Source: JAYPHU01 sp038127535 (GTDB taxonomy: Bacteria; Pseudomonadota; Alphaproteobacteria; Rhodospirillales; UBA2165). From it: a stretch of 64,000 nucleotides of DNA. Made by a program: the position numbers and the translations under genes. The notes beneath the pieces were generated by a model that saw only the letters and a program-made list of their open reading frames with translations, did no database searches and was not told the DNA's origin. Of the stretch, positions 53,770 through 63,466 are shown in pieces (the first letter of the stretch is position 1; each line of letters starts with the position of its first letter). The DNA lies in the NCBI GenBank assembly GCA_038127535.1, contig JAYPHU010000008.1:1-64000 (forward strand), given 5' to 3'.

Positions 53770-56700
53770 ATGCCTCTCATTGAGCTAGCGATCAAACGCC
53801 CCGTCGCTGTTCTTTCCATCGTCCTGATGGTTGTTCTGATGGGATTTGTGGCTCTAAACATCATCCCCATCCAGTTAACCCCCGACCTCCGTAAACCTGT
53901 TGTGTCGCTTATTACGCCTTGGTCGGGCGCCTCCCCAACCGAGGTTGAGCGCGAACTGACAAATCGCCAGGAAGAGGCCCTGACCGGCCTGGATGGGCTT
54001 GAGGAAATTTCCTCTTCCTCCCGCGACGGCAGCAATCGCATCAAGCTTGAATTTGCCATCGGCACCAATATGGATAAGGCCTTGATGTTGATCGGCAACG
54101 CCATCACCAACATCAACAATCTGCCGGACGAGGCGCAACAACCTAGAATCAGAACGCGTGATTCTGAAGACAACCCCATCGCGTGGTTCGTCATCAATAA
54201 ATTGCCCGACAACCCGCGAGATATCTCCACCTACGGCGCGTATTTGGAAGATTTCATCGGGGACCGGATGGAACGGATTCCCGGCATCGCCCTGTCGAAC
54301 GTATACGGCGGCAACCGGCGTGAACTTCGCGTCACGGTGGACCCCCAAAAACTTGCGGAATATGGCTTGGCCGTTCCGGACATTATTCAGGTCCTGCGCG
54401 CCAACAATGCTTCCGTCTCGGCCGGCGTCGTGGAAGAAGGCAAGCGGCGTTACATCGTTCGTACGGACAACGAACTTGTGAATGTCGACCGCATAAAAAA
54501 TCTGATCGTTCGAACCCAGTCAGACGCTGCAACCGGTCGCATCGCGCGTGTCCGGGTCGCTGATGTAGCGGACATTCGCTTCAACTTCAAAAGGCCCACG
54601 ACCTATATCATGAGCGATGGTGAACAGGCTGTCGTGCTCAATGTCGTGCGCGACACCGGCGTGAATGTCATTGAAGTTATGAAACGCGTTCGCAAGATCG
54701 CCGGTGAGCTCAATGACGGTCCGTTAAAGCAGGCCGGCTTGACCATGCGTCAGGTTCACGATGACACCATCTATATCAATTCCGCGATCGGTCTAGTTCA
54801 GCAAAACATCCTCGTCGGCGGAAGTTTAGCGGCTCTGTTACTCTTGATTTTCCTACGGTCTATTCGAGCCACCGTGGTGATCTCATTGGCCATTCCGGTT
54901 TCGGTGATCGGCTCTTTTGTCGCGATGGCGGCATTGGGCCGTTCGATCAATGTCATCTCGCTGGCCGGCATCGCATTCGCTGTCGGCATGGTCGTCGATG
55001 CAGCGATCGTCGTCTTGGAAAATATCTTCCGTTTGCGACAGCGGGGTGAGTCTACCTTCGATGCGGCCCTCAAAGGCGCAAAACAAGTTTGGGGCGCCGT
55101 GTTTGTCTCAGCGCTCACGACCGTGATGGTTTTCGTTCCTATTTTGGTGATGACACTCGAGGTCGGTCAGCTCTTCCGCGATATCGCCGTGGCGATTTCG
55201 GTAGCCGTCTTACTTTCGTTGATTGTGTCAATCACTGTGATCCCCGCGCTTGCCAACAAGCTTCTTGCCGGAGAAATTAGCAGCGCGGGGCAAGGTTTAA
55301 AGCTTCCCGGGATCGACCATTTTGCCCGGTTATTTACGCGGGCTACTCTTGGCTACACCCGACGCGTTATCTCCAACAAGGCGCTCTCAATACTGATGAT
55401 CGCCATCGTCTGCGGCGTTACCGGCTTCGGCACTTGGAAGTTCTTGCCCAAACTGGAATACCTCCCAGAGGGCAATCGCAATTTAATCATCGCCCGGCTT
55501 TCCACCCCTCCCGGCTACAACCTCGAAGCGATACGGGCCATCGCCGCAAATACTTTCGACCGCCTGCGACCGAACATGCAGGACCCTGAGGGAAAAAGAC
55601 TAGGCAAGGATGACCCGGTTCAAATGAGCCGGTTTTGGTTCGTTATCCGACGTGGGTTTACGATTGCTGCGACCGCCGCGGTTGATCCCACTCGTACCCG
55701 GGAGCTGATCCCGCTGTTACGCAGTGCCATCTTCAGCAATCCGGGCACCCGGGGGTTCGTCTTCCAAACATCATTGTTTGGTCGAGGCTTCGGCGGAGGA
55801 CGGAGCATCAATCTGGATATTTCAGGCCCCGACTTGAATAGCATTCTCGAGGTGGCCGGTCGAGCAAACCAGATTGCCGCCCAGGCGTTCCCAAGAAGCG
55901 ACGGCAACCAGATTCGGGTGATTCCGGGATTGCAAAATGCCAATCCAGAGGTCCGCCTGATCCCGGACCCGCTGCGGCTTTCCGATAACGGGCTAACGGC
56001 AAAGGAATTGGGGGAAACCGTCGATGCTTTCAATGATGGATTGAAAGTTGCCGAGGTCACCGTGGAAGGCGACCGGATCGACTTGACCCTGATGGGCCCC
56101 GAAGCGCAGATCAAAAGGACCGAGCAGATCAGCAACCTGCCGGTTGTTACACGTCGCGGCCAAATCCTACCGGCAAGTTCTTTGGCAAAAATCCAGGTGA
56201 CCTCCAGCCCGAATGAGATCCGACATTTGGAGCGGCGGCGGACAGTGACATTGCAGATTCGTCCGTCAAATGCCGTGGCCTTGGAAACAGCGATGGATTC
56301 TGTCCAAACGGATATTATTCAAAAACTCAGTTCAGAAGGCTTGCCGCCGGGTATTGTTATGGGGATGGGCGGTACGGCCGATGCGTTGACACAGACTTTC
56401 GACAGCATGGTCGTAAACCTGGGCCTGGCCCTGGTCATTGTTTATCTGGTTATGGCGATCCTGTTTGAGAGCTTCATCTTCCCGATGATCATCATGTTCT
56501 CGGTGCCGCTGGCGACCGCCGGCGGCGTTGCCGGACTAACAATCCTCAATCAATTCCGGTTCCAAGCGCTGGATATGCTGACGTTACTGGGATTCGTTAT
56601 TTTGATCGGCATCGTCGTGAACAATGCGATCCTCCTGGTCCACCAAACGCTGATCCATGTACGCGAAGAAGGCATGGATATCTATGACGCTATCATGGAG

Positions 56701-56955
56701 GCGACGCATAACCGGATCAGACCAATTTTCATGTCAACGCTGACTAGTGTATTCGGCATGCTGCCGCTGGCCCTCTTCCCCGGCGCAGGTTCCGAACTTT
56801 ATAGTGGATTGGGTTCGGTGGTCATCGGCGGACTGGCGCTGTCCGCGGTATTGACCCTCTTAATTATTCCGCCCTTGTTAAACCTTTTCGGGATTGCATT
56901 GAAGCCAAGGACAAAAAAGGTTAAACCGCCTGTTGCGGAACCCGCGACGACATAG
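53770..56955 (+). CDS. RND-family efflux permease (AcrB/MexB-like)
   Basis: A 1061-residue inner-membrane pump: KRPVAVLSIVLMVVLMGFVA (helix 1), porter motifs WSGASPTEVERELTNRQEEA and SSSRDGSNRIKLEFAIGTN, LLLIFLRSIRATVVISLAI, GMVVDAAIVVLENIFRL with the helix 4 acidic residues for proton relay, and PLALFPGAGSELYSGLGSVV near the end. Twelve membrane helices and two large periplasmic loops fit the family. It exports hydrophobic or toxic compounds together with the adaptor. No outer-membrane TolC gene is nearby. Confidence 0.93.
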   Translation: MPLIELAIKRPVAVLSIVLMVVLMGFVALNIIPIQLTPDLRKPVVSLITPWSGASPTEVERELTNRQEEALTGLDGLEEISSSSRDGSNRIKLEFAIGTNMDKALMLIGNAITNINNLPDEAQQPRIRTRDSEDNPIAWFVINKLPDNPRDISTYGAYLEDFIGDRMERIPGIALSNVYGGNRRELRVTVDPQKLAEYGLAVPDIIQVLRANNASVSAGVVEEGKRRYIVRTDNELVNVDRIKNLIVRTQSDAATGRIARVRVADVADIRFNFKRPTTYIMSDGEQAVVLNVVRDTGVNVIEVMKRVRKIAGELNDGPLKQAGLTMRQVHDDTIYINSAIGLVQQNILVGGSLAALLLLIFLRSIRATVVISLAIPVSVIGSFVAMAALGRSINVISLAGIAFAVGMVVDAAIVVLENIFRLRQRGESTFDAALKGAKQVWGAVFVSALTTVMVFVPILVMTLEVGQLFRDIAVAISVAVLLSLIVSITVIPALANKLLAGEISSAGQGLKLPGIDHFARLFTRATLGYTRRVISNKALSILMIAIVCGVTGFGTWKFLPKLEYLPEGNRNLIIARLSTPPGYNLEAIRAIAANTFDRLRPNMQDPEGKRLGKDDPVQMSRFWFVIRRGFTIAATAAVDPTRTRELIPLLRSAIFSNPGTRGFVFQTSLFGRGFGGGRSINLDISGPDLNSILEVAGRANQIAAQAFPRSDGNQIRVIPGLQNANPEVRLIPDPLRLSDNGLTAKELGETVDAFNDGLKVAEVTVEGDRIDLTLMGPEAQIKRTEQISNLPVVTRRGQILPASSLAKIQVTSSPNEIRHLERRRTVTLQIRPSNAVALETAMDSVQTDIIQKLSSEGLPPGIVMGMGGTADALTQTFDSMVVNLGLALVIVYLVMAILFESFIFPMIIMFSVPLATAGGVAGLTILNQFRFQALDMLTLLGFVILIGIVVNNAILLVHQTLIHVREEGMDIYDAIMEATHNRIRPIFMSTLTSVFGMLPLALFPGAGSELYSGLGSVVIGGLALSAVLTLLIIPPLLNLFGIALKPRTKKVKPPVAEPATT

Positions 56956-56973
56956 CAACGAAGTAGGTATTCC

Positions 56974-57342
56974 ATGAATGTAATTGTCAGAGAGCAACCG
57001 ATATCGGTTGAAGGCAACGCCGACGAGGCGGCCGCTCTTCTGAAATCCATGGCCAACCCGCACAGGCTTAAAATTCTGTGCCGGTTAGCGGCCAGGGAGC
57101 ATTCTGTCAGTGAACTGGAAGAGATCGTTGGGCTGAGCCAGTCCGCGCTGTCACAACATCTGGCGCGTCTCCGCAAAGACAATCTGGTCTCTACCAGACG
57201 CTCTGCGCAGACTATCTACTACTCCATTGAGGACACTAAGGTTGAGCACCTTTTGCAATGCCTTTCTCGCCTCTATGCAGACCGCAACTTGAACAACCTT
57301 AACTTGAGTGAGCCGGTTAGCGTCGTCGACACCATCGAGTAA
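56974..57342 (+). CDS. ArsR-family regulator, BigR/SqrR-like
   Basis: A 122-residue winged helix: LLKSMANPHRLKILCRLAA, SVSELEEIVGLSQSALSQHL and ARLRKDNLVSTRRSAQTIYY. The group controls sulfide/persulfide genes by forming a polysulfide link between two cysteines. C36 (KILC) is in place; the second Cys is C96 (LLQC), about one and a half helix turns before the LY-C position as I recall it from characterised members, where this protein has Ala (SRLYA). It precedes the persulfide dioxygenase gene by 84 bases. Confidence 0.8.
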   Translation: MNVIVREQPISVEGNADEAAALLKSMANPHRLKILCRLAAREHSVSELEEIVGLSQSALSQHLARLRKDNLVSTRRSAQTIYYSIEDTKVEHLLQCLSRLYADRNLNNLNLSEPVSVVDTIE

Positions 57343-57406
57343 TTCATTACCGACACTGGAAGCAGCCGCTCCCCTGCTGTATTATTTCACACAAAATTTC
57401 AGGTAA

Positions 57407-57418
57407 ACTGAGCTCAGT
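57407..57418. promoter_or_regulatory. 12-bp palindrome between arsR and the persulfide dioxygenase
   Basis: ACTGAGCTCAGT, a perfect palindrome inside a wider imperfect inverted repeat (ATTTCA ... TGAAAT, 57395-57422), ends 8 bases upstream of the dioxygenase ATG. It is a plausible operator for the ArsR-type protein, or a hairpin in the leader. No clear ribosome site is visible there. Confidence 0.5.
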
Positions 57419-57426
57419 GAAATATC

Positions 57427-58476
57427 ATGATTTTTAGACAGTACTTCGACAGTGTCTCGTGCACATACACATATCTTCTCGCCAGCCGGTCCGGTGGCGA
57501 AGCGCTATTGATTGATCCGGTAATTGAACACTGCGATCGATATATCCAGATCCTATCCGAACTTAATCTCAAGCTGGTCAAAGCCGTAGACACGCACGTC
57601 CATGCCGACCACATCACTGGTTTGGGAGAGCTCAGAGATCGCACCCATTGCGTCACCGTGATGGGTAAGAAAAGCAGCGCGGATGTCGTTTCCATGCGCG
57701 TTGATGACGGGGATCAGATCACCATTGATGGCATCTGCCTGGATGTCCTTCATACACCCGGACACACGGACGATTCCTGTTGCTTCAAAATGAACGACCG
57801 GGTGTTCACCGGCGACACGCTTCTTATACGCGGGACGGGCCGAACGGATTTCCAAAATGGTAATCCCCGGGATGCCTACAATTCACTGTTCAATAAGCTT
57901 CTAAAGTTGCCCGACGAAACATTTGTTTATCCCGGACACGATTATAAAGGCGAAACTGTCAGCACCATTGGCGAGGAGCGTGCCTTTAACCCCCGCCTCC
58001 AGGTAAGCTCTGCTGATGAGTACGCCGACATTATGAATAATCTCGGCCTGCCCAATCCCAAAATGATGGATGTCGCCGTGCCAGCCAACATGAAAATCGG
58101 CATGCACCAAGACGAGCCCGAGATCGTCGAGCGAACCCTGACCGCCGAAGAAGCGGTGAACAAGTTATCGCAAAACGACGCCATTTTTGTCGATTTGAGG
58201 GAAGACAGTGAGCGGGAGAAGAACGGCTTAATTCCTGGTTCAGTCCATGTACCCTATCAACGTCTATCTGAATTCAGCAAACCTGATGGGCTCCTGGCCG
58301 TACTCTCGGCTCAGACGGGCCAGCAATTGCTTCTCTACTGCGCGTTTGGTGAACGTTCAGCTCTGGCGTTGAAGGAACTACGAAATGCCGGTTTCGAGAA
58401 TTTACGGCACCTAGGCGGTGGTCTGGACGCGTGGCTTCAAGCTTCCGGCCCCATTGTCTCGACGGATAAAGACTAA
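57427..58476 (+). CDS. Persulfide dioxygenase - rhodanese fusion
   Basis: A 349-residue protein. Residues 1-225: ETHE1-like metallo-beta-lactamase domain with THVHADH (H57, H59, D61, H62), TPGHTDD (H113), FTGDTLL (D130) and YPGHDY (H171); H113, D130 and H57 are the likely iron ligands. Residues 235-345: rhodanese domain with active-site loop LYCAFGER (C305). The fusion oxidises glutathione persulfide to sulfite and moves sulfane sulfur, detoxifying sulfide. The BigR-like gene is directly upstream; a TauE/SafE exporter follows one gene later. Confidence 0.9.
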   Translation: MIFRQYFDSVSCTYTYLLASRSGGEALLIDPVIEHCDRYIQILSELNLKLVKAVDTHVHADHITGLGELRDRTHCVTVMGKKSSADVVSMRVDDGDQITIDGICLDVLHTPGHTDDSCCFKMNDRVFTGDTLLIRGTGRTDFQNGNPRDAYNSLFNKLLKLPDETFVYPGHDYKGETVSTIGEERAFNPRLQVSSADEYADIMNNLGLPNPKMMDVAVPANMKIGMHQDEPEIVERTLTAEEAVNKLSQNDAIFVDLREDSEREKNGLIPGSVHVPYQRLSEFSKPDGLLAVLSAQTGQQLLLYCAFGERSALALKELRNAGFENLRHLGGGLDAWLQASGPIVSTDKD

Positions 58477-60080
58477 CGAATTCGAAAACCGTCGTATCCG
58501 GAAGACGCGACTTCATCGCATTTTTGCCTATAGGCCGGCATGCCACCGATATACGGCATAAAAACCCTTGGCTTGCCAGGAATATTGGCGCCCAAATACC
58601 AGGAATCACATTTCACCCGAAGTGTCTTGGCAGCCACGTCGTTGACGTGATCTACCCAATTATCTTCTGCGCCGCTATCCGCCTCGATTTCATTGGCGCC
58701 CTGCTCCCTGAGCCTCTCAATGCAATCGCTGATCCATTCCACATGTTGCTCGATGGTCGGCAGCATGTTCGAGAGGACAGAGGGGCTTCCGGGACCGGTC
58801 ACGATGAATAAATTCGGAAACCCCGCCGTCGCCAATCCGAGATACGTTCTGGGGCCCCCTCGCCATTTATCTGCCAAAAGATTGCCGCCTCGGCCCCGGA
58901 TATCAATTCGCGTCAACGCCCCGGTCATGGCGTCAAAACCAGTTGCCAATACCAGCGCATCAATTTTGTGGACATCGCCGGCAACTTGAACGCCATCACA
59001 GGTAATGGTCTCAATGGGGGTCGTCCTGACATCAACAAGACGCACATTGTCCCGGTTGAAGGTTTGATAATAGTCCGTATCAAGACAAAGACGCTTACAG
59101 CCAATTACGTTGTCCGGGCACAGCAATTCGGCGACGGACGGATCATCAACAATCTCTCGGATCTTGCCACGGACAAACTCCTGAGCGGTCCGATTCGATT
59201 CCTCATTTAAAGTCAGATCGTTGTAAGCGCCCATAAATGGTATGCCGCCGGCCTGCCAGCGCTTCTCAAATTCCCGGTCGCGTTCCTCTGCCGAAACACC
59301 CAGGGCGGAAATATCATTGGGCACAAAATTAAATCCACCCGGCGTCGTCTTGGCCTGAGCGCGAAGCTCCGGATAATTTTCTTTGACCTCGCGGATTTCC
59401 TCCGCTTTAAGCGGCTTGTTCTGTGCCGGGATGGAATAGTTAGGTGTCCGCTGGAAGACGATCACTTGCTCGGCGTTTTTGGCGATTTCGGGGATGGACT
59501 GGATGGCGGTTGACCCGGTACCGATTATCCCCACCTGAACGCCTGCAAAATCGACGCCTTCATGCGGCCACCTGGCGGTATGATAGACGTGCCCTTCGAA
59601 TTCGTTGAGCCCTGGAATATCAGGAACGTTCGCCGCAGACAGACATCCTGTTGCCATCACGCAGTATTTTGCCCGGAATTGGGTGTCCGTATCAGTCTGT
59701 AAGTCCCAAATCGATGTCGCTTCATCATAGTGTGCGCTCAGAACGCGGGTCCCGAAGATGATGTCCCTGCGCAGATCGTGCCGGTCCGCAACATGATTCA
59801 GGTAATTTAAAATTTCGGGCTGGCCGGCGTACCGCTCCGTCCAGTTCCATTCCTGTTGAAGCGCTTCGTCGAACTCATATGAGTAGAACACGCTATCAAC
59901 GTCGCAACGGGCGCCCGGATACCGGTTCCAATACCAAGTCCCACCGACGCCGCTGGCTTCATCAACAGCCTTCACGTTGAAACCGGCGTTTCGGATACGA
60001 TAAATGAGATAGAGGCCAGCGACACCGGCCCCGACGACGAGGACATCCAATTCTTCGATCTGCGTCTTACCGCTCCTCAT
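58473..60080 (-). CDS. Baeyer-Villiger-type flavin monooxygenase
   Basis: A 535-residue NADPH/FAD monooxygenase: FAD motif VGAGVAGLYLIYRI, the BVMO fingerprint FEGHVYHTARW, NADPH motif GIIGTGSTAIQSIPEI and C-terminal ATGFDAMTGALTRIDIRGRG. Such enzymes convert ketones to esters or lactones. ATG 60080 is chosen over the TTG at 60083. It converges on the persulfide dioxygenase gene with a 4-base overlap and follows the TauE-like gene on the same strand. Confidence 0.9.
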   Translation of the reverse strand: MRSGKTQIEELDVLVVGAGVAGLYLIYRIRNAGFNVKAVDEASGVGGTWYWNRYPGARCDVDSVFYSYEFDEALQQEWNWTERYAGQPEILNYLNHVADRHDLRRDIIFGTRVLSAHYDEATSIWDLQTDTDTQFRAKYCVMATGCLSAANVPDIPGLNEFEGHVYHTARWPHEGVDFAGVQVGIIGTGSTAIQSIPEIAKNAEQVIVFQRTPNYSIPAQNKPLKAEEIREVKENYPELRAQAKTTPGGFNFVPNDISALGVSAEERDREFEKRWQAGGIPFMGAYNDLTLNEESNRTAQEFVRGKIREIVDDPSVAELLCPDNVIGCKRLCLDTDYYQTFNRDNVRLVDVRTTPIETITCDGVQVAGDVHKIDALVLATGFDAMTGALTRIDIRGRGGNLLADKWRGGPRTYLGLATAGFPNLFIVTGPGSPSVLSNMLPTIEQHVEWISDCIERLREQGANEIEADSGAEDNWVDHVNDVAAKTLRVKCDSWYLGANIPGKPRVFMPYIGGMPAYRQKCDEVASSGYDGFRIR

Positions 60081-60138
60081 CAAGTCGCAAACTCAGCCGC
60101 ACTAATTCTCAATAGATCTCTGATCAAGAGAGTATCAC

Positions 60139-60861
60139 CTAAACAACCAGCACAGCCACCCCTGACGCCAACAAGAGTACATAAGCAACTTTAACAAACC
60201 AGGTCGACGGTAGTTTCTGGAATAGCCACTTGCCGGCCCAGGTCGAAACGAGATAGAGCGGCGCAACGACAATCAGCTGCCAGAGGATTTCTTCCGTATA
60301 GGCCCCCTCTACCGCCAGTCCAATCACCATTGCGGTCAGGACCACTGTAACGGCGATCACGATATTTGCCCGCTGAACATGAACCGGCGACGGAGACGAC
60401 AAAAAATAGACGACAAAAACCGGCCCTGACGGCACCCCGAATGCTCCGACGATCAGACCACTGGTCGCACCGACAACCACGCCCGAGATGATCCCACGTG
60501 AACCTCGGTAGCGCCATCCGGACATCAGCAAAAAAGCCGCCAGCAGGGTAAAGATACCCATGCCAAGCCGGATGACATCCGGTTCCGCCGACACTAAAAA
60601 CAACAGCCCGGCAGGTATTGAGACTGCGATGGCCAAGGACACGGATCCAGTCTCCCGCCACTCGGCACTTTTGGCGGCGTGGGCCGTGATGGTGGCATTG
60701 CCGGCCAAACCCGCGACCATCGCGATCGCGACAGCATCAATGGGATTTATGATCGCGGCAAGAATCGGAGCCATGATCAACGCCCCCGCAAAGCCGGAGT
60801 AGCCTTGAATTAGCCCGCTAACGACAGCGACGATACTCGCGATCAACAACGTCGTATCCAT
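60139..60861 (-). CDS. TauE/SafE-family sulfite/anion exporter
   Basis: A 240-residue membrane protein with about seven or eight helices, with GLIQGYSGFAGALIMAPILA and GATSGLIVGAFGVPSGPVFV as the two half-repeats of TauE/SafE. Members export sulfite, sulfoacetate or similar organosulfur anions. Its neighbourhood (persulfide dioxygenase, whose product is sulfite) suggests sulfite removal, inferred from context only. Confidence 0.85.
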   Translation of the reverse strand: MDTTLLIASIVAVVSGLIQGYSGFAGALIMAPILAAIINPIDAVAIAMVAGLAGNATITAHAAKSAEWRETGSVSLAIAVSIPAGLLFLVSAEPDVIRLGMGIFTLLAAFLLMSGWRYRGSRGIISGVVVGATSGLIVGAFGVPSGPVFVVYFLSSPSPVHVQRANIVIAVTVVLTAMVIGLAVEGAYTEEILWQLIVVAPLYLVSTWAGKWLFQKLPSTWFVKVAYVLLLASGVAVLVV

Positions 60862-60921
60862 GAACTCCGCCGTGATGAAATCCCTACCCTGGCTTCTATT
60901 AATAGCTTGAAAGCACGAAAC

Positions 60922-61959
60922 TTAATTGGACGAGTACAGCGCAACCCCGCGTGCATCAGTCTCAACTGTCACCTTGGCTTGCCTCTCCAAGTATCTCAAG
61001 TGTGACAGTGTCTCACCCACAGCGAAAAACAAGCCATGAGGATCGTCCGGTATGGTAAATATCCGATCCGCAATTTGCCTCGCGCTCGAAGTTTCCCGGC
61101 AGGCCTCGAGCGCGTCGTCCAAGCGCTCACCATGGTGTGCGATGAACTGGTCCAACCGAGCATGAAGGCCCCAGAACGGTGTATTGTGACTGGGTAAAAC
61201 CAAAATATCATCCGGCAACGCTCTCAGTTTCTCGTTGCTCTTAAGAAAATCAGACAACGGATTAGCGTCAGGAAACAAAACCTGCAGCAGAACCGTCGGC
61301 GTGATCCTCGGCAGAACTTGGTCGCCAGCAATGAGGATGTTCAGGTCTTCACAATAGAGGCAAGCATGCTCAAACGCATGTCCGAGCCCGACGAATATGC
61401 GCCATGAGCGCCCGCCGATTTCTATGGGCGTTCCCTCGCTGATCCGCACATAGGCGTCCGGCAGGGGTTCGTACATGACGTACGAGCCCAGAATATGCTT
61501 CGCAATATGATTGATCTCATCGGTCGAACAGCCGGTCCAATGATAGAAATCGTGGAACTCATCATAGGCCTCCGGCCGTTCCCGGCTGAATACCTGTCCC
61601 ATCTCCCATTCGCCTTTGGTGGTCTCAAGCTGAATGCCCCATTCACGGCAGAACCACCCGGCGGCGCCCATGTGATCAGGATGTACATGGGTACAAATCA
61701 GACGAACGGGCTCTTTGCGGTCTGATCCCCGGTTCAGTTGCTCGAAAACCGCCGTCCAAACCTCTTTGGTGAGTTTTCCCCGGATGCCTGAGTCGATAAC
61801 GGCCCAGCCGCCCTCCTCTTCAATAACCCATAGATTGATGTGGTCGAGTTGAAACGGTAGCGGCATGCGGACCCAGTAGAGGCCTTCGGCGATCCGAAAC
61901 GGCTCACCCGGTTCCGGGATAACATCGGTAAAAGGTTGGATAGAGGTAAATTTGCTCAA
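60922..61959 (-). CDS. MBL-fold metallohydrolase
   Basis: A 345-residue protein with THVHPDHMGAAG (H91, H93, D95, H96), GHAFEHACLYCEDLNILIAG and DQVLPRITP plus LPSHNTPFWG, the pattern of glyoxalase-II-like hydrolases with a C-terminal helical extension (about 240-345). Substrates range from acyl-CoA thioesters to lactones. The TTG start is used. It runs with the TauE and BVMO genes leftward. Confidence 0.87.
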   Translation of the reverse strand: MSKFTSIQPFTDVIPEPGEPFRIAEGLYWVRMPLPFQLDHINLWVIEEEGGWAVIDSGIRGKLTKEVWTAVFEQLNRGSDRKEPVRLICTHVHPDHMGAAGWFCREWGIQLETTKGEWEMGQVFSRERPEAYDEFHDFYHWTGCSTDEINHIAKHILGSYVMYEPLPDAYVRISEGTPIEIGGRSWRIFVGLGHAFEHACLYCEDLNILIAGDQVLPRITPTVLLQVLFPDANPLSDFLKSNEKLRALPDDILVLPSHNTPFWGLHARLDQFIAHHGERLDDALEACRETSSARQIADRIFTIPDDPHGLFFAVGETLSHLRYLERQAKVTVETDARGVALYSSN

Positions 61960-62029
61960 CGGAAGAACGATCGACGAATTGTGACAGGCGACCGATGCCT
62001 ATCACCTTTGGCAGATCGAAACACGGTAA

Positions 62030-62776
62030 TTATTGGGTGACAACCGGCGGCAGTTCAAGCCGGATCCACGCGACTTCCTGCTTTACCGCTTCCAGGGTCG
62101 GTTTGTCCGACGCGTTGAGCGTTTCGGTAATGATCTCTCTTTGCACGCTTGTCGGCAGCCGTTCCATCTTCTCCAGGAACAGAAACTTGATTGATGGCCG
62201 GATGGTCTCGGAAGTGAGAAGTCCAACGATCAGGCGCTTCCGGATATCCACGCGTAGATTGCCGGCTTCGGATAGTTCAAAAAACTCATCGACAAATGTC
62301 CGGGCCTCAAGATCGCCTTCAAGTAACGACTTCAAGTTTTGCCGAAGGGCGGCTGTGTAGCGTTTCCGGCTAACGGCCACGAACTTTTCTGCGTTCTTGT
62401 GAACTTTGCTGATAATCTGAGGATCAAAGGCGCTTTCGGTCACCATATCTACGCACTGCTTAACCACCGGGTGCTTGGAAGTTTGACCGAGCATGCCGAA
62501 CACTTCCCGGACCAATGGCGGGTCCTCGGCAATTGATCCCATACGCACGGCCGCGGCGACAGACATCGGCGAATCCGGGTCCCGTGTGGCGACCATCGCT
62601 AACGGCAGAGGATCTTCAAATTCCAGAAGATCAATATTGCGATTGAGCAGGTGCTCAGGCATCAGCAGTTTTTCGTCGTCGCCAGGAACCGTCAACGGTT
62701 GATGATCTTGGTATTGATTTCTTAGGGTGAGAGCCAGAGAAAGTCCGTCTTGGGAAAAACCTAGAGAATTCGGCAT
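62030..62776 (-). CDS. All-helical protein of unknown function, paralogue of 11091-11939
   Basis: A 248-residue helical protein without signal peptide or membrane segments. The block TFVDEFFELSEAGNLRVDIR, then TIRPSIKFLFLEKMERLPTS and VQREIITETLN aligns by eye with the 282-residue protein at 11091-11939. N-terminal parts (EFEDPLPLAMVATRDPDSP) differ. No family name recognised. It is the last leftward gene before the AT-rich gap. Confidence 0.65.
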   Translation of the reverse strand: MPNSLGFSQDGLSLALTLRNQYQDHQPLTVPGDDEKLLMPEHLLNRNIDLLEFEDPLPLAMVATRDPDSPMSVAAAVRMGSIAEDPPLVREVFGMLGQTSKHPVVKQCVDMVTESAFDPQIISKVHKNAEKFVAVSRKRYTAALRQNLKSLLEGDLEARTFVDEFFELSEAGNLRVDIRKRLIVGLLTSETIRPSIKFLFLEKMERLPTSVQREIITETLNASDKPTLEAVKQEVAWIRLELPPVVTQ

Positions 62777-63356
62777 GTATTCAACGCCCTTATAAACCGG
62801 TGGTTCGCTCAGTCGGCGACCTTATCCGGTAAGTGATCCACCACATTCAGGCGCATAGTTTTGAATTTGCGCCCTTACGTATACCTTAATGGACCAAATA
62901 GGTTGCTAAATGATTTAGATGGTGTTCATCAAAATATAGATGGTTGGCAATGTTCTGAGCCTTTCCAATATCTCGGCGGCTAACAGAGTATTTCTTCAAT
63001 TTATTGTGGAAGTTGACTAAAGTGCTCCTTGGAAAGAGTCTTGGCAGGTTTTTGCGTGCGTCGAGTTTAAATAGACCCAAATCAATATTGTTCGCACGAA
63101 TCTATAGGCCAGCTGTTAATATTTGATTCTCGATATCTTAATTCTGATATTTTGAAAATTATCTTATAATTAAATGGATTTAGGGGGCATATTTATTTAA
63201 AAAATGAAGAATAAATTTGTAAAATCTCCAGGTTAATAGGACTACCCTCCTCTATGCCGTATTTATTGAGGCCGAAATATTGGACTTAGAGGTTCTATTG
63301 TGATTCATTTTTGCAACAATATACGGTATAATATACAAAATAATGTAGAAACCTTG

Positions 63357-63386
63357 TTGACACCTACCATCATTTGATTTTATAAA
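63357..63386 (+). promoter_or_regulatory. Strong sigma70-like promoter
   Basis: TTGACA (63357-63362), an 18-base spacer and TATAAA (63381-63386): near-consensus, 126 bases upstream of the small gene at 63513, giving a leader of about 115 bases. Confidence 0.6.
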
Positions 63387-63402
63387 AAGAAATGCTTGGG
63401 TC

Positions 63403-63466
63403 GTGGGGAGTCAAGTGAAAATGTGAAAAGGCTTCGTACTGCTGACCCCATCAAAAAAGAATGGGG
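63403..63466 (+). promoter_or_regulatory. Leader with mutually exclusive hairpins (candidate)
   Basis: CCCCAT (63446-63451) can pair with upstream GTGGGG (63403-63408, one G-U pair) or with downstream ATGGGG (63461-63466, loop CAAAAAAGA). The two pairings exclude each other, as in switch-type leaders. Only six base pairs each, so a chance match is quite possible. Confidence 0.3.
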
